Origin: Botryosphaeria dothidea
Lineage: Eukaryota > Ascomycota > Dothideomycetes > Botryosphaeriales > Botryosphaeriaceae
Reading direction: 5' to 3'
Assembly: GCA_011503125.2 (NCBI GenBank)
Contig: WWBZ02000073.1
Coordinates: 3,348,001-3,412,000 of the forward strand
Length of the DNA stretch: 64,000 bases
Position 1 is the first letter of the stretch, and each line of letters starts with the position of its first letter. Below, in pieces: positions 10,328 to 24,329 of the stretch. The translations under genes were made by a program, and so were the position numbers. A model generated the notes under the pieces. That model did no database searches, was not told the DNA's origin, and saw only the letters and a program-made list of their open reading frames with translations.

Positions 10328-11905
10328 GGTTGGCAGCTGCTGTCCTCGGTACGATGCCGGAGATTCAAGTCGCAAGGATGACAACGACGATATGGGTAGC
10401 TGATGCAGAGATTCAGCTATAGTGAGATTCGACAGCAAAGCTGCAGCTGTTGTGGATGGTGGATGGTGGAGTGTGGAGATGAGAGATGGGCGGCTGGAGC
10501 TCCGAGATGACGCGCGAGATCCCAGCAGGGAAAGGCGCGAAACCTTATCGATTACGCATCCCCTACCAGGATCCAGGAACCCTGTCGCTCGTTCGCTCCC
10601 ACCTCCGAGATGCACAACCACTGACTTCTCGCAAACCTGGTCTCGATTTGCCATCTCAATGGACGTTTCGGCTTCTGCAGATGGAATGTCTAGCGCAGCT
10701 CGAAGTAGCGATCCGTTCATCCGCTCTAGCACCTAGGCGAGCGATCGACTTCTAGATTTCTACTTCTTCACGCACACTATCAGAGATCACATTTAGCATG
10801 CGTCCTAGACGTAGCAAAACTCGAACATGGCCCGCCACTCTAGAATTCTGCGCATGGCCACGTGGATGGCAGTTTGACGCAGGCAGTTGACAGCTACTGT
10901 CACGTTTTGCAAGGGTTGTGCATCTGCTGAGGAACCGAAGCTCTGTTGCGAAGTCAAAGTCAACGTTGCACAACGGCCGACAAAGTGCCCCTCCGGACGT
11001 CCGGCGTGCGAACGGCCTGGGGCCAAGGCTGAAAATTTGACGGGAATGAAGGAAGACGCAGTGGAAGACAAGGTTCGTTAGCCGCTCCTTCAGCGTGCCT
11101 TGAAAATAGGCCGCGGAGCTATTCTCGGGCTTGGTAGGAAGTGGCGGTACAGTACTTGCAAGCGCATTTAGCTATAAGGGATGACCGGTTTGGGGAAGGC
11201 AGTGGCTTTGCGCCGCGGAGAAAAAAAAATTTGATATGAAGTGAGTCGTACAGGGTGACAATTGCAACTGTCGGGGTAATCGGGACGGAGAAAAAAAAGG
11301 GCAAAAATATCGCAGGCAGCGGTGACGCGGGCCACGGAGGTGGGATGTACGGGCGTAATGGCGTGCAAAAGCCCAGGACGAGTCAGCGAGATCTGAGGCT
11401 CTCTGCATAGAGGGCTTCGTTCATGCGATGTTTCGGTGTTGGGGCTGCAGCTACGGCCGACACGCGAGGCGCAGCCACAGAGTACGCCCTCAACCACCCG
11501 GCCCGGGCGCGGATGCACGCTAATTTCCCGGCAGACGCTCACAAATTCCGCACACCGCGGTGGCCCTGCGCATCGCTCGTCGTCACCGGGATCTTCGTGT
11601 CCATCGCGCGGGAAGCAGCAGCGAGCCGCCTGGGCGGGGCTAGTGCTGCATGCAGCAACGGCGGCCGAGCGTGATCCTGAAGGCGTGGTCGCGGCCAATG
11701 ACGGGGGCGGGGCGGTGCGTCGCAAGGGCTCGATGCTTAAAGACGCCCTCCTACGTGTGGCGTTCTGCTCTCCGCACCCGCTCAGCTGCGTCTCAAGCCT
11801 CTCTTGCTTTTATTCCCGGGCGGGCCCCTCCCCAGGCCCTCAATTCCCATCGTCTCACACCCATGCTGCGCGAGCGGAGATCCTCACGGTGACCGAGACG
11901 GAGCC
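10328..11905. other. Divergent intergenic region between PPT1 and the Zn2Cys6 regulator
   Basis: About 1.6 kb with no recognisable gene. The half next to the regulator is very GC-rich. It has CCAAT at 11695-11699 followed by a GC-box-like GGGGGCGGGGCGG at 11703-11715, about 200 bp before the ATG at 11906, and a pyrimidine-rich stretch before the start. Overlapping open frames in this GC-rich part look like composition artefacts. Confidence 0.45.
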
Positions 11906-14340
11906 ATGGCCACCCACGCGGATGCACCCGCCCAAGCCCTTCCCGCTGACTTTGCCCCTCCGCCAATGGACCTCCATCACAACGCCGGAGCCGACAAGTC
12001 GGATTCCGCCCACGAGTCTCCAGCGCCCGACTCCCAGAGCCCCGCCGGCCCCGATGCTCCGCCCAAGAAAAAGCAGAAGCGCAACAAGCCGACCCTGAGC
12101 TGCGACTGCTGCGTTGAGCGCAAGACCAAGGTGTGTCTGGCCAGTGTGTTACCGCGACTACGAGCTGACCGACACCAGTGTGACCGTTCTCGTCCGCAAT
12201 GCCTGGCTTGCATCAAGCGCCAGTCTGAGTGCCGCTATTCCGAGGTCGCCAATCTCATTGCCTCTGCTGAGTAGGGCTCCCCACCGCGAAGCTTGGTATT
12301 CGGTTCACGACTCGCCAGCTAACCTCTGTCTCTCTCCTCTTCAGGCGCAATGGCGGCCGTGCCACCAGCAAAGCCCGCAAGAAGGCTATGGAACAGGCCC
12401 AGCTGGGCGTCGTGACCCCTTCTTCGTCCACAGAGGTAAGTTCCACTGCACTTCGTTCCTCTCAGACCGTTTCTTTCCTTGCGCGCCGCCTTTCGTCTGT
12501 GCCCAAGCCTGTACAAGAAGATCACGTGCTCATGGGTGTCCTAAGCATGCCTCGAGCCGGCCGCTCTCCCATTTCTTATTTCCTTATACGCTTCGCTCCT
12601 TCGAAGCTGTCATGCATCACGATTACGGATTCTGGATCTACTCCCATCATCCGGCAAATGATCTGCTGGAGCTGACCGAACTGCATGAGCATCAGGGTTG
12701 CCCGCGCCCGCAACAATATCGCAGCCAGTCTACCTCCTCGACCTCCTCATCAGTCCATCAGCTCTTGTCCAATGTGCCGTACACTAAACACACTCCGTCT
12801 CTCGTCTTTGGCCTAGGCTCCGAACATCCCTTTTCAAATTACTGGTATTTCATTGAGTCTTCTCCGTCTCCATACGTGGCCCAGCTCCGAACTAACGGAG
12901 ACTCAACAGGACATGTCGCGGAGGCCTTGCCGAAGTCATCGGTGTCTTGCCACGCAGGGAGCAGGCGGACATTCTTGTGGCCAAATACTTTGAGGCAGTC
13001 GACCCCGTCTACCCCATGATCCACCGAGGAAAGTTCGACGCCGACTACGAGCGATTTTGGTCGCTTCCGCACGAAGAAAAATGCCAAGCGGACTCGGCGT
13101 TGTTGGGTTTACATTTCGTCGTTTACGCAATGGGCACGCAATTCATCCAGATGCAGGATCCGCAGGAGCGCGCGCAGATCGCGGAATTTTACGTGTCAGC
13201 AGCACATCAAGCCCTACGGATATCGGGATACCTCAGCCGGATATCCTTGCGGACAATTCAGGCCATGGTTCTCATCAACTACTTCCTCATGAACAACAAC
13301 CACGCTTCGGACGCATGGTCTTTCGGGGGTGTTCTCATGCGGCAAGCCTATGCGATGGGATTGAACAGAGATCCAGAGCTCATTGTGCCGAGGGCTTCGG
13401 CGCTTGAGAAGCAACAACGAAGGAAGGTGTGGCAGGCTGTATTATTCCAGGACACATTTCTTACGGTTCTGTTGAAGCTCCCGCCCACAGCGACCATCTC
13501 CGACGTGCATGTGGATTCTCTCACGGACGACCCAGAAGGCGAACATGACAATGGAAGTAACGCAAGAAATACGCCAGAGGCTCTCCCAAACCCCATGAGG
13601 ATAAGTAACATTGCGCCACCGCCGACCAGTCTTCTGCCACACGAACTGGCAGATCGGGAGTACATTCGCACCATGTGGCGACTTGCGAACCTAGTACAAC
13701 GCAATGTGTGCATACCTCGAGCGCTCAGTCGGCCGCTCACAAACTCGCCCCGAGAAAAGAGCAACCTTCTGACCTCATTCCGATCTCTTTATGCCAGTAT
13801 TCCATCCAACATGGCGCATGATATCACAGAAGAATTTGTAAATGCGAATGAGCGCATCACCAAGCAGACACTATTCTTCCGGAGTAACTATCATCACTGC
13901 GTCATGTTGTTGTTGGCAGACGAGAATGAGCCTTGTGGTGTCAAGTGCGACGTGCGCGGAGCGTTGGAATCGGCCAGGTCAGCACTTGGCGCTTTCTTCG
14001 ACCTTTGGGAATACCTACGAATAGATGCTGGCGTGTGGTGGGTGTTCCAGCATCGAGCGTTTGAAGAAGCGGTATGATCAACTCCCTCTCGAGTAGATAC
14101 TGGTAAATTGACGAATCGATACAGCTTATGATGGCACGGCTCCTTGTGATACAACAGCAGCCGGACTCGCCATTCCAACGACAGACCAAGGCGCCCATTG
14201 AGGAGCCATTACTCGTAGCGGCAAAGCACGATATTCAAAGAGTGATCAATATACTTGATATCGTAGGAAGCGGAGCTCCAGAGATGCAGAAGACGAGAAC
14301 GGAAGTGCTAAGAACGGCCTTTGAAGATATAACATGGTAA
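11906..14340 (+). CDS. Zn2Cys6 fungal transcription factor with Fungal_trans domain
   Basis: Nuclear DNA-binding regulator. After an acidic/proline-rich N-terminus and a basic KKKQKRNKP stretch comes the zinc cluster Cys-x2-Cys-x6-Cys-x6-Cys-x2-Cys-x6-Cys (CDCCVERKTK|CDRSRPQCLAC...). Intron 1 (12131-12178) splits it exactly before its third Cys. Exon 2 is 12179-12270 and exon 3 is 12345-12435; these three sum to 136 codons. The middle homology region starts with GGLAEVIGVLPRREQADILV near 12920 and continues AKYFEAVDPVYPMIHRGKF, typical of PF04082. It ends after a last intron near 14070-14124. Exon structure from 12436 to about 12910 is unresolved. No target can be assigned. It lies next to MCM3 and PPT1, not in a clear metabolite cluster. 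Confidence 0.9.
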
Positions 14341-14933
14341 CAACGCGGTTCATTTTCGTTTAAGATTCTTCGCTTGGAGCACCGTTATGGGATCAATTCC
14401 GGTATATACGGCACCCTCTGGCAGGCTGGGCCAGCATCCGGCGCTTACGGCTTTACGGTGGCATGTAACGGACGGCTTTCTCTCGACCTGTCAATTTTGC
14501 CCTCTACAAGAGATGTACATACATGTTGTTGTTAATATTACAACTTGATGAGTCCCAAATTGACGCAGCGGGGCATATGTGAATACTTGAGTCTGCTTGA
14601 AGTTGAAAGAATATAATGCATTGATTCCGTGAGAATGCCAGTGGTAGATTTGGATCTAGTCCCAATATGGAAGTGTAATGGTGCCAAGGCGCTAATTGCG
14701 ACGCGCTGTCGCGCGCAGGTGGACGCGTCGCGCGTCTCTTTTCCCGCCGGCCTTCGCTCTTGCCCGCCGCGCAAAACACGTCCCCTCGCCGGCTGCTCTC
14801 CACCACCACAACCACGCAAATTTGACCTTTGATACCCCAACGAAGCCGCTAGTTAACTTTGCATCTCCCTTGCAGCGGTCTTCAGTTTCTGTATCCCCAA
14901 TCGTCCGGACACCAGCCAGAGGAACACAGCAGA
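14341..14933. other. Intergenic region with MCM3 promoter
   Basis: This follows the regulator and precedes MCM3. Apart from the cell-cycle elements listed separately, I see no gene, RNA or repeat. Confidence 0.5.
14723..14748 (+). promoter_or_regulatory. MCB (ACGCGT) plus E2F-like (TTTTCCCGCC) elements upstream of MCM3
   Basis: ACGCGT lies at 14723-14728, followed after a CGCG-rich spacer by TTTTCCCGCC at 14739-14748, 186-211 bp before the MCM3 start. ACGCGT is the MBF binding site of G1/S genes in yeasts, and TTTCCCGC is the E2F consensus of animals and plants. Their pairing in front of a replication gene suggests G1/S control. This is sequence match and context only. Confidence 0.55.
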
Positions 14934-17858
<2,925 letters not shown>

Positions 17859-18975
17859 GCGTGCGTGTGTTATATGCTGTGGTGCTTGAGAAAAGCGGGT
17901 AGGCTGGGTCGGCATGCTTTTTTGGGTGTTTTTGGAGATGGACTCGCTTTCTTTGGGTTCTTGAGAAGGCACGGGAGTGGTTATATGAATTGTTTTTTTT
18001 TGTCAGACGCCTGTCTTGATGTATCTCATCATTATGCCAAAATGTTCATGATAAGTAAATTATGAAGATTTCGTGTCACAATATTGTTGTTGCGACCATC
18101 GCCTACAGGTCGATGGAGCACTACGGGTGCTGATTATCGTGTGAATCCCATTTCGCATTTTCAGTCATCAACGGGTTCTCATGACTGTAAGGCTCGTATG
18201 CGTCACACTTGGGATATTCGCCTGTTCGTTTTGTTAATGCTGCATTTTTGAAAAGGCACGATAGGCTGACCCACTACCTATCAAGATCTCGGTGAGACTC
18301 TGAAAGTAACCGAAGGATTGCAAGAGAGGTACTACACTTGGTCTCGAGTGAAAGATGTGCGTGAGCATGCACAATGGGCTCAGAGGGGGCCTCAACGGTC
18401 CAGTCAGGCTATTGACCTGCATGGTCAAACTTTGGGGCCGGCCTCTGCAGGTAAACGTAAACAACGGCTTAGTTCTGTATGTCTGAGACCACACATGGCA
18501 TCCAGAGGATTAGCACGTCTGAGCGGCTAATACAGGAAATGAGTAACGTAGCTGTGGCAGAAGTGGGTGATAAAACACGAAGTGGCGGATATTGGAGCCG
18601 ATCTCTTACCTTGGAAGTTCACTCTGTGTTACCTGTTAGACGAGGTTCTCTCTTGATGATTGGCTTCCTTTCGAGTCTGACGGCTTATCTAGACCACAAG
18701 GCTGGTTTCAGCTGAAGAGGATGGGCGCCGCACGAAATTGCCGATTATCAGACGATCCTTCATCCTTCTGGCATGCTCCTATTGCTCAGGGTGTTCCATA
18801 TCTAATTCTAGAGTGATCGAACTGCGATTGCAATCCATTTGCCTTACGCGTTGTGTGACAAAAGCAGTCGGACTCCGGCCACGTGACTCCCGAATATATA
18901 TCATGCTTCGCCCTCTTAGGAACTTTTGTTCCATATCGACTAGCTATAGAACTCGAACCTCAAGAACACGACAAG
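17859..18975. other. Gene-less region after MCM3
   Basis: About 1.1 kb, AT-richer than MCM3, with only short random open frames. No RNA gene or repeat was recognised. Confidence 0.5.
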
Positions 18976-21053
18976 ATGAACGAGGAGGGCCACGAGCTGC
19001 TTGGCTCCTATTCACAGCAAAATGTGTCTAATTCCCCCGAACCCCCACATGCGCGTGAAAGGGCAGCACCATTATCTGTTTATACAGATAATACTATCGA
19101 AACGAGGCTGCAGAAAAGCAAATGCGGTGGTGCGCGAGGCTTTCTTTCACGGGCCTGGAGTTATATTTCGCAGCTATTGGAAGACGAACCTTACCAGGTC
19201 AGAGAACGTTGGAGAAACACCACATGGCATTTGCTTAAGAGGCTGATCACCGCAGCAGTCCTTTCATCGGGTGAGTTTGCTCTTGGTATTTGCTACATCA
19301 ACTAATTTCGTAGGGCGGTTGTCTTTGGGGCCGTTGGGCAGAGCTTCAGCATTCAAGATCACGCACTCTGGAAGAAATTTCTAATCAACCAGGACGCTCG
19401 AGTTGCTGCATCCGGCCTTCTCAACACCGCACTGGCTATTCTCAGACGAGACTCTTTGAATCATATATCCACAGTGGTCATCACGAAGTGGATGATTAAC
19501 GACACTGGAGCTAATCCGCTTGACTTTGAGATGGGTGAGGAAATCAGTAAACCTTGGCTGGCGGTCGGAAACTTCTACGCCAGATGCAAAAGAAACGGAT
19601 GGAGGCTTCTAGACACCTTACGCTTTACTCTGGGACTCACCACCGGCGTCTGCCTTCTTCTTCAAGGGGCTAGTAATGAACACGGTCGGCATGCCAAAAG
19701 CAAGATGGTGGCCTGATACTCGGTTTATCGATCCCAACCCGAAAGACGAGCGGTTCTTCTTCTCGAATAAAACCTACCATGTCAATCAAGTTAGTAATGA
19801 ACCTCTGTGGCAACGCTCTCGAAACATGATTCGAGAAAGTGGAGACCTGTCTTGGAAATTGGTGAGTATAGATAGCCTCTGGCAAAGAGCGTGAACAGAC
19901 CGTCAGATAACGGGACAGGCACGCTCAATTGCGGCTACATCTACCCTCGGGGCACTCGAGGAGCTCTACGATACCATTGACCAGGGCTACGGATGGCGAG
20001 CTGTTGGCAAAGGGAGCGTTCTGACATTTAGCGCCTTGAACGTAACAAACCACATTTACGCCATCCTTCCAGGCCGTCTCGGTTCACGGAAATTCCACAT
20101 ACGAGACGTGGGATGATCAGAGGACAAACGGGATGCATAAATGGGCGAGAAGATCCATTGGCTGGTATGCCACGCTCAAAGTCACTGGATTGCTTCTAGA
20201 TACGGCATGCGTTGAGGGGTCCGAGGCCTCGGCTGGGTCTTGGTTGGCTTCGCCCGATCAGAATAGCACGATTTCACTGGATATTGGCCCGTACAAGGGG
20301 GTAGAGAACACCTTCAACGGTGCGACTTGCCGGATTGCTGTAAACCAGGTGCCGATTGGTACGAATCCTTCCATCTTCCCGCTTCCTGCACTAATATCAT
20401 GCAGCTATGCAGCAATGGATATATGATGGCGTCGACAAGAACAGTCCCCACTACAGCGTCAATACTTGGGGCGAGGTGTCTTATCCGGAAGTGGAACATC
20501 TCCACACACCCCACAAGAACTCCGAAATCTCCAATGAACTGCTCGAGTGGTTCAGTAGCATCAATCCGATACTCCAGGCCTTACTGTCTGATGGAAAAGC
20601 CGTCAACTTGACTTCTGTTGCGATGCAGATCACGAAGGCTCTCGAAGGTATGGATCGCGGCTATACTTCCATGGATGGCCTCGCCATGGTTGTTGCAACC
20701 ATCTTCTCCAATATCCTCACTGCCTTTGCCTGGGAGTACAAAGAAATTGAAGGGAAATTTACGGGTCTGGTCCTCGACTCCGATGGCAATGGGCTATAGC
20801 TGCCGTCATGGGGGTTAACATTGTGGTTCGGCTAGTTGACATGTACGTACTCGTGTTCTGGAGACTAGAGAAAGGGCGGTGGTCAGGCCTGGCCGGTATG
20901 TTGGTGGCCGCAAACTCATCAGAAAAGATGGCGCCAACTCGGGACGACCAGGGGGCCGGGTTTGTTACTGAAGACGTCAAGTTCCCAAAGATTTTTTGTC
21001 AGGGAGAAGGGTCAAGCGGAAGACCAGAGAGGAATGGCAACTTTGACAAATGA
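18976..21053 (+). pseudogene. Decayed gene for a conserved fungal membrane protein of unknown function
   Basis: Blocks of a large uncharacterised Pezizomycotina membrane-protein family can be followed but not in one frame. They are RGFLSRAWSYISQLLEDEPY with a hydrophobic segment (19,100-19,270), VVFGAVGQSFSIQDHALWKK, DSLNHISTVVITKWMINDTG, LRFTLGLTTGVCLLLQGA, MNTVGMPKARWWPDTRFIDP, SIAATSTLGALEELYDTID, WDDQRTNGMHKWARR, MQQWIYDGVDKNSPHYSVNT, and a last helix IAAVMGVNIVVRLVDMYVLV. Frame breaks lie near 19,670 (between QGA and MNT), near 20,070 (one extra base before FQAVSVHGNS) and near 20,795 (a stop before the last helix). Two introns, about 19,862-19,919 and 20,358-20,403, are normal. Three separate breaks beside intact neighbours argue for a pseudogene rather than sequencing error. 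Confidence 0.72.
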
Positions 21054-21668
21054 GGGAGAGAGAGAGACAAAGGTTCATGGGCAAGAAGCTGACAAAAGAA
21101 AGGAGGAGTAGAGTGTTCCCAACGGCTCGCGGCTACAAATACGGATTGCATAGTTGCACACGTAGTCGGGGGAGTCATCGGAAACCAACTGTTAGCAACA
21201 TCCTCGAGCAAGTGCATCTTGAGAGCCCTTCCTCCTGCATATACATGATAGATGCTCCATTGTTTTGGGAGATAGAGTCTCTGTGTGACATTCTTCAGCT
21301 CGTTGAGTTCGGTAATGAAGCAATTGTTGATGCAGAGGGGCCTCTAGATAGGGGAAGAGACAAAAGAGAACTAAGAACTGATGGATGGGAGCGTTTCAGT
21401 TTCGTATGGCGGTGATGGATTTTGCTTTGACATGTCTTTTGATATATCCCAGCATTCTTAGATCAAAGTGTTCAACACAGCAAGACCATTGACGTCTTCA
21501 TGTCAAGACTGACTATAGGTACATCAGTAAGGACTTTTGCATAGACCAATGCCAGAAGTTCCATGCTTCGCCCTTATCTTCTCTGCAATCCATTTCCCAT
21601 CCAGTTCCTGGTGGTGCTTCGGCGTGGCCGCTTGAATTTATGCTCTGTACAACCATCCACACCCCGCC
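21054..21668. other. Intergenic, convergent
   Basis: This lies between the decayed membrane-protein gene and the MFS transporter. I see no coding signal, RNA or repeat. Confidence 0.5.
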
Positions 21669-23300
21669 TCAATACAGCTTCATGGACAACCCCCTCAGCC
21701 GGTCGCTCCAGATATAAATCACCGGCACCCCCAAGTACACGACCCACATAATCCCGGCCATGGCGCCAAACTGGCCCACCGGCCCGGCACTCGTATACCA
21801 GCCCAGACTGCCGTAGCTCACCCCAAACGCAAGCACGTTCTTCATGACGTTCACCAGCACGCCCACGTGCCCGGCCCGCTCCGGAAAGCAGTCCACGCAG
21901 TACGTCAGCAGCACGTTGGCGCTCGCCGTCAGCCCAAACGCCGACATGCCCCAGCCCGTCGCCACCACGCCCCACGCCATCCCGTCGCGCATCGCGAACC
22001 CCATCAGCAGCCAGCCGGCCGGCGACACCAGCGCGCCGCTCAGCAGCGCCGGCAGCCGGTCCCGCGGGTCGTGCGCGCCGCCCGGCCCCCGCTTCGCCCG
22101 CGCCCGCGCAGACAGCACGTCCGCCAGCGCGCCGCCGACCGGGATCCCGACCGACAGCCCCACCAGCGGGCCCCAGTTGAAGAAGCCGACGGCCTGCGCG
22201 TCGAACAGGTGGGGAGGGGCGCTGTACACCGACGCCAGCACCACCGAGCACAGCACCGTCCACCCGATCGTCAGCCCGAACAGCAGCGTCGTCAGCAGCA
22301 CCGGCGGCGCCGCCAGCAGGTACAGCTGCTCGCGCAGGATGCGCGGCGTCCGGTGGCGCGGCCGCGCGTTGTCGACGACGAGGAAGAGGCTGCGGGTGGA
22401 CCAGACGCGCGCGAGGGAGACGGGCGAGCGGAGGGGGCCGCCGTCGGGGGTGGGTGAGGAAGGGGGGGAGGGCGTCTTGATGCCGACGGCGCGCAGCTCG
22501 ACGTCGACGTCGTCGTCGTCGTCGTCGTCGTCGTCCGAGCAGCTGGCTTGGGGCGGCGGCGGAGGGGGGATGGCGTGCGTGGTCTCGGGCAGCATGAGGA
22601 GGCACGAGAGCAGGTTGAGGCCGATGGCGATGGCGCTGATGCTGAAGAACCACCGCCAGCTGTCCAGGTGCGTGGCGATGGCGCCGGCGGCGATGGGGCC
22701 CAGCGCGGAGCCGCCGGCGAGGAAGCCGACGTAGACGACCATGGCGCGGCCGAGCTGCTGCTCGGGGAAGCACTCGGCCACGATCGAGGGCCCGAGGGCT
22801 TCGACGACGCCGCCGAAGAAGCCGCCCACGAAGCGCGAGCCGACGAGCGAGGTGTAGGACTGCGCTTTGGCGGCCCAGACGTTGCAGCCGAGGAAGACGA
22901 GCATCGAGAAGATGATGGTGTTGCGCTTGCCGATGTATTCGGTGGCCGGGAGGGCCCAGAGGTTCTGTGGACGGTGGACGGTCAGTCACATGGGTGCGGA
23001 TGGGGGTTGTTGGAGGGTTTGGACGCACTGCTACGCCTAGCATCAGGAGCCCGTAGCCTGGGAGGCGGGATACTTCTGTCTCGGTGCAATGGATGTCCTT
23101 CATGATGGGGCCGAATAGGGGAGCGATGCCTGCGGCGAAGACGCTGCCCATCATGTTGTAGAAGCTAACGTTGATGAGGATGAGGATGCGCCATGATAGA
23201 GGCCAAGTCTATGAAAAGCCTGTCAGTTCTATCCAGATGGAAGCATCTTGGGACCTACCACTGGGCTTGGCCCTTCGTTCGCTGCAAGTGTCAACGGCAT
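21669..23300 (-). CDS. Major facilitator superfamily drug:H+ antiporter (DHA1-like)
   Basis: Twelve-helix plasma-membrane transporter, 505 aa, three exons (23300-23259, 23208-23029, 22964-21669), all in phase. The short cytosolic N-terminus MPLTLAANEGPSPV leads into helix 1 (WRILILINVSFYNMMGSVFA). The MFS loop signature appears as NLWALPATEYIGKRNTIIFS, and helix 5 carries VGFLAGGSALGPIAAG (antiporter motif C-like). The central loop holds a run of nine Asp encoded by a pure GAC repeat. The late helices include TASANVLLTYCVDCFPERAG. It most resembles polyamine/multidrug DHA1 exporters; substrate unknown. No biosynthetic core enzyme lies beside it. Confidence 0.9.
22509..22535 (-). repeat. (GAC)9 coding microsatellite, poly-Asp in MFS loop
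   Basis: Nine perfect GAC codons on the minus strand encode a poly-Asp run in the central cytosolic loop of the transporter. Codon purity suggests recent slippage expansion. Confidence 0.85.
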
Positions 23301-24329
23301 GGTGTCGGAGGGCCGCGGGTCGATGGGTTGGCGAGTCGTAGAGGTGCCGTTAAGCTTGTTCTTATGGAAGCCTCTCAAGAAAAACGTGCTCAACAATCCC
23401 GGAGCCTATAGTACCGCCCCCCCCCGAGGCAATGCTTGGGCCTTGGAGAGGCTCGGCCTGGTGTGGGGGAAGAGCGGATCGGGATATCCGACCTACACCA
23501 ACTGAGCGACCATGGAAGGTCCTTGGTGTCTTAAATCCTAGGCTGTGCGCCTAGCATCAGGAAAACCCAAGTCGATCGCATCCCCTTGCCGTCCATGTGA
23601 GTTCCTGTAATACGCGTCTTCCTGGGGAAAAGAAGAAGCTACTTTGGAGCAGCGACCAATCCACAGTATAGCGTGTCAGTCTGCAGCGCGATTGTGTGAT
23701 GGATGCCTTATCCAGCATTGTCGTATTCCGCCACCTCAGGGACCGCTTGACAGGCGAGTACAAAGCCAATGAGGATTTGCGGACAAGGAATTGCGGGTCA
23801 CGGTTCCATGATGCTTATCTTTCGCTGGACACCTTCTGAAACCAGGGACTGCTCAGCCATGCTTTGTGCGTGGCTCTTCGGAGCGCTTAAAAGCGTTAGG
23901 ATGGAAGTGCCGGGGAAGGGTCGGAAAGCCGGTACGGTTCCGCGGAACTTCAACGCAGAATGCTGGCTGTTTGGCGTGCGAGACGTTCCCCCGCGACCTT
24001 TTCTCCGTAAAATTGTGGGGTAATAAGCTCCCGTGTGCGTCTCAAACCTGCCAGTCCCCCACGATCCAAGTGCGCCACATCCGAGAGTTAATTTGGTATT
24101 CCAACTCACCCCTCTCTTCACCGGATTTCGAGTTCTGATTCTGGATAATGTCTTCTTTTCCCCCACGAGGTAGCACTGTCCAATCAATACATAATGGTCC
24201 TTTCTCTTGCGAAGAACCACAGGAAACCTTGCGCCTGCTAAAGTGCAGATGACATCCCCACTTCGCGTTTGTGCCGGTACCAAGCTAACATACGAGGCCG
24301 CGACGAATAATCGGCGACCAGTACAGCAG
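23301..24329. other. Gene-less region between MFS and HET remnant
   Basis: No gene was recognised. A segment near 23,485-23,520 looks vaguely like a tRNA D-arm on the minus strand but lacks a T-arm (see rejected list). Confidence 0.45.

Noticed and set aside
21574..23154. 526-codon minus-strand frame overlapping the MFS gene
   Set aside because: Its first codons are the real MFS exon 2, but it reads through the intron into the wrong frame, giving Arg/Ala-rich nonsense.
23480..23525. Possible tRNA on the minus strand (GCTCAGTTGGTGTAGGT resembles a D-arm)
   Set aside because: No matching acceptor stem, no GGTTCGANTCC-type T-arm and no plausible anticodon arm at the right spacing.
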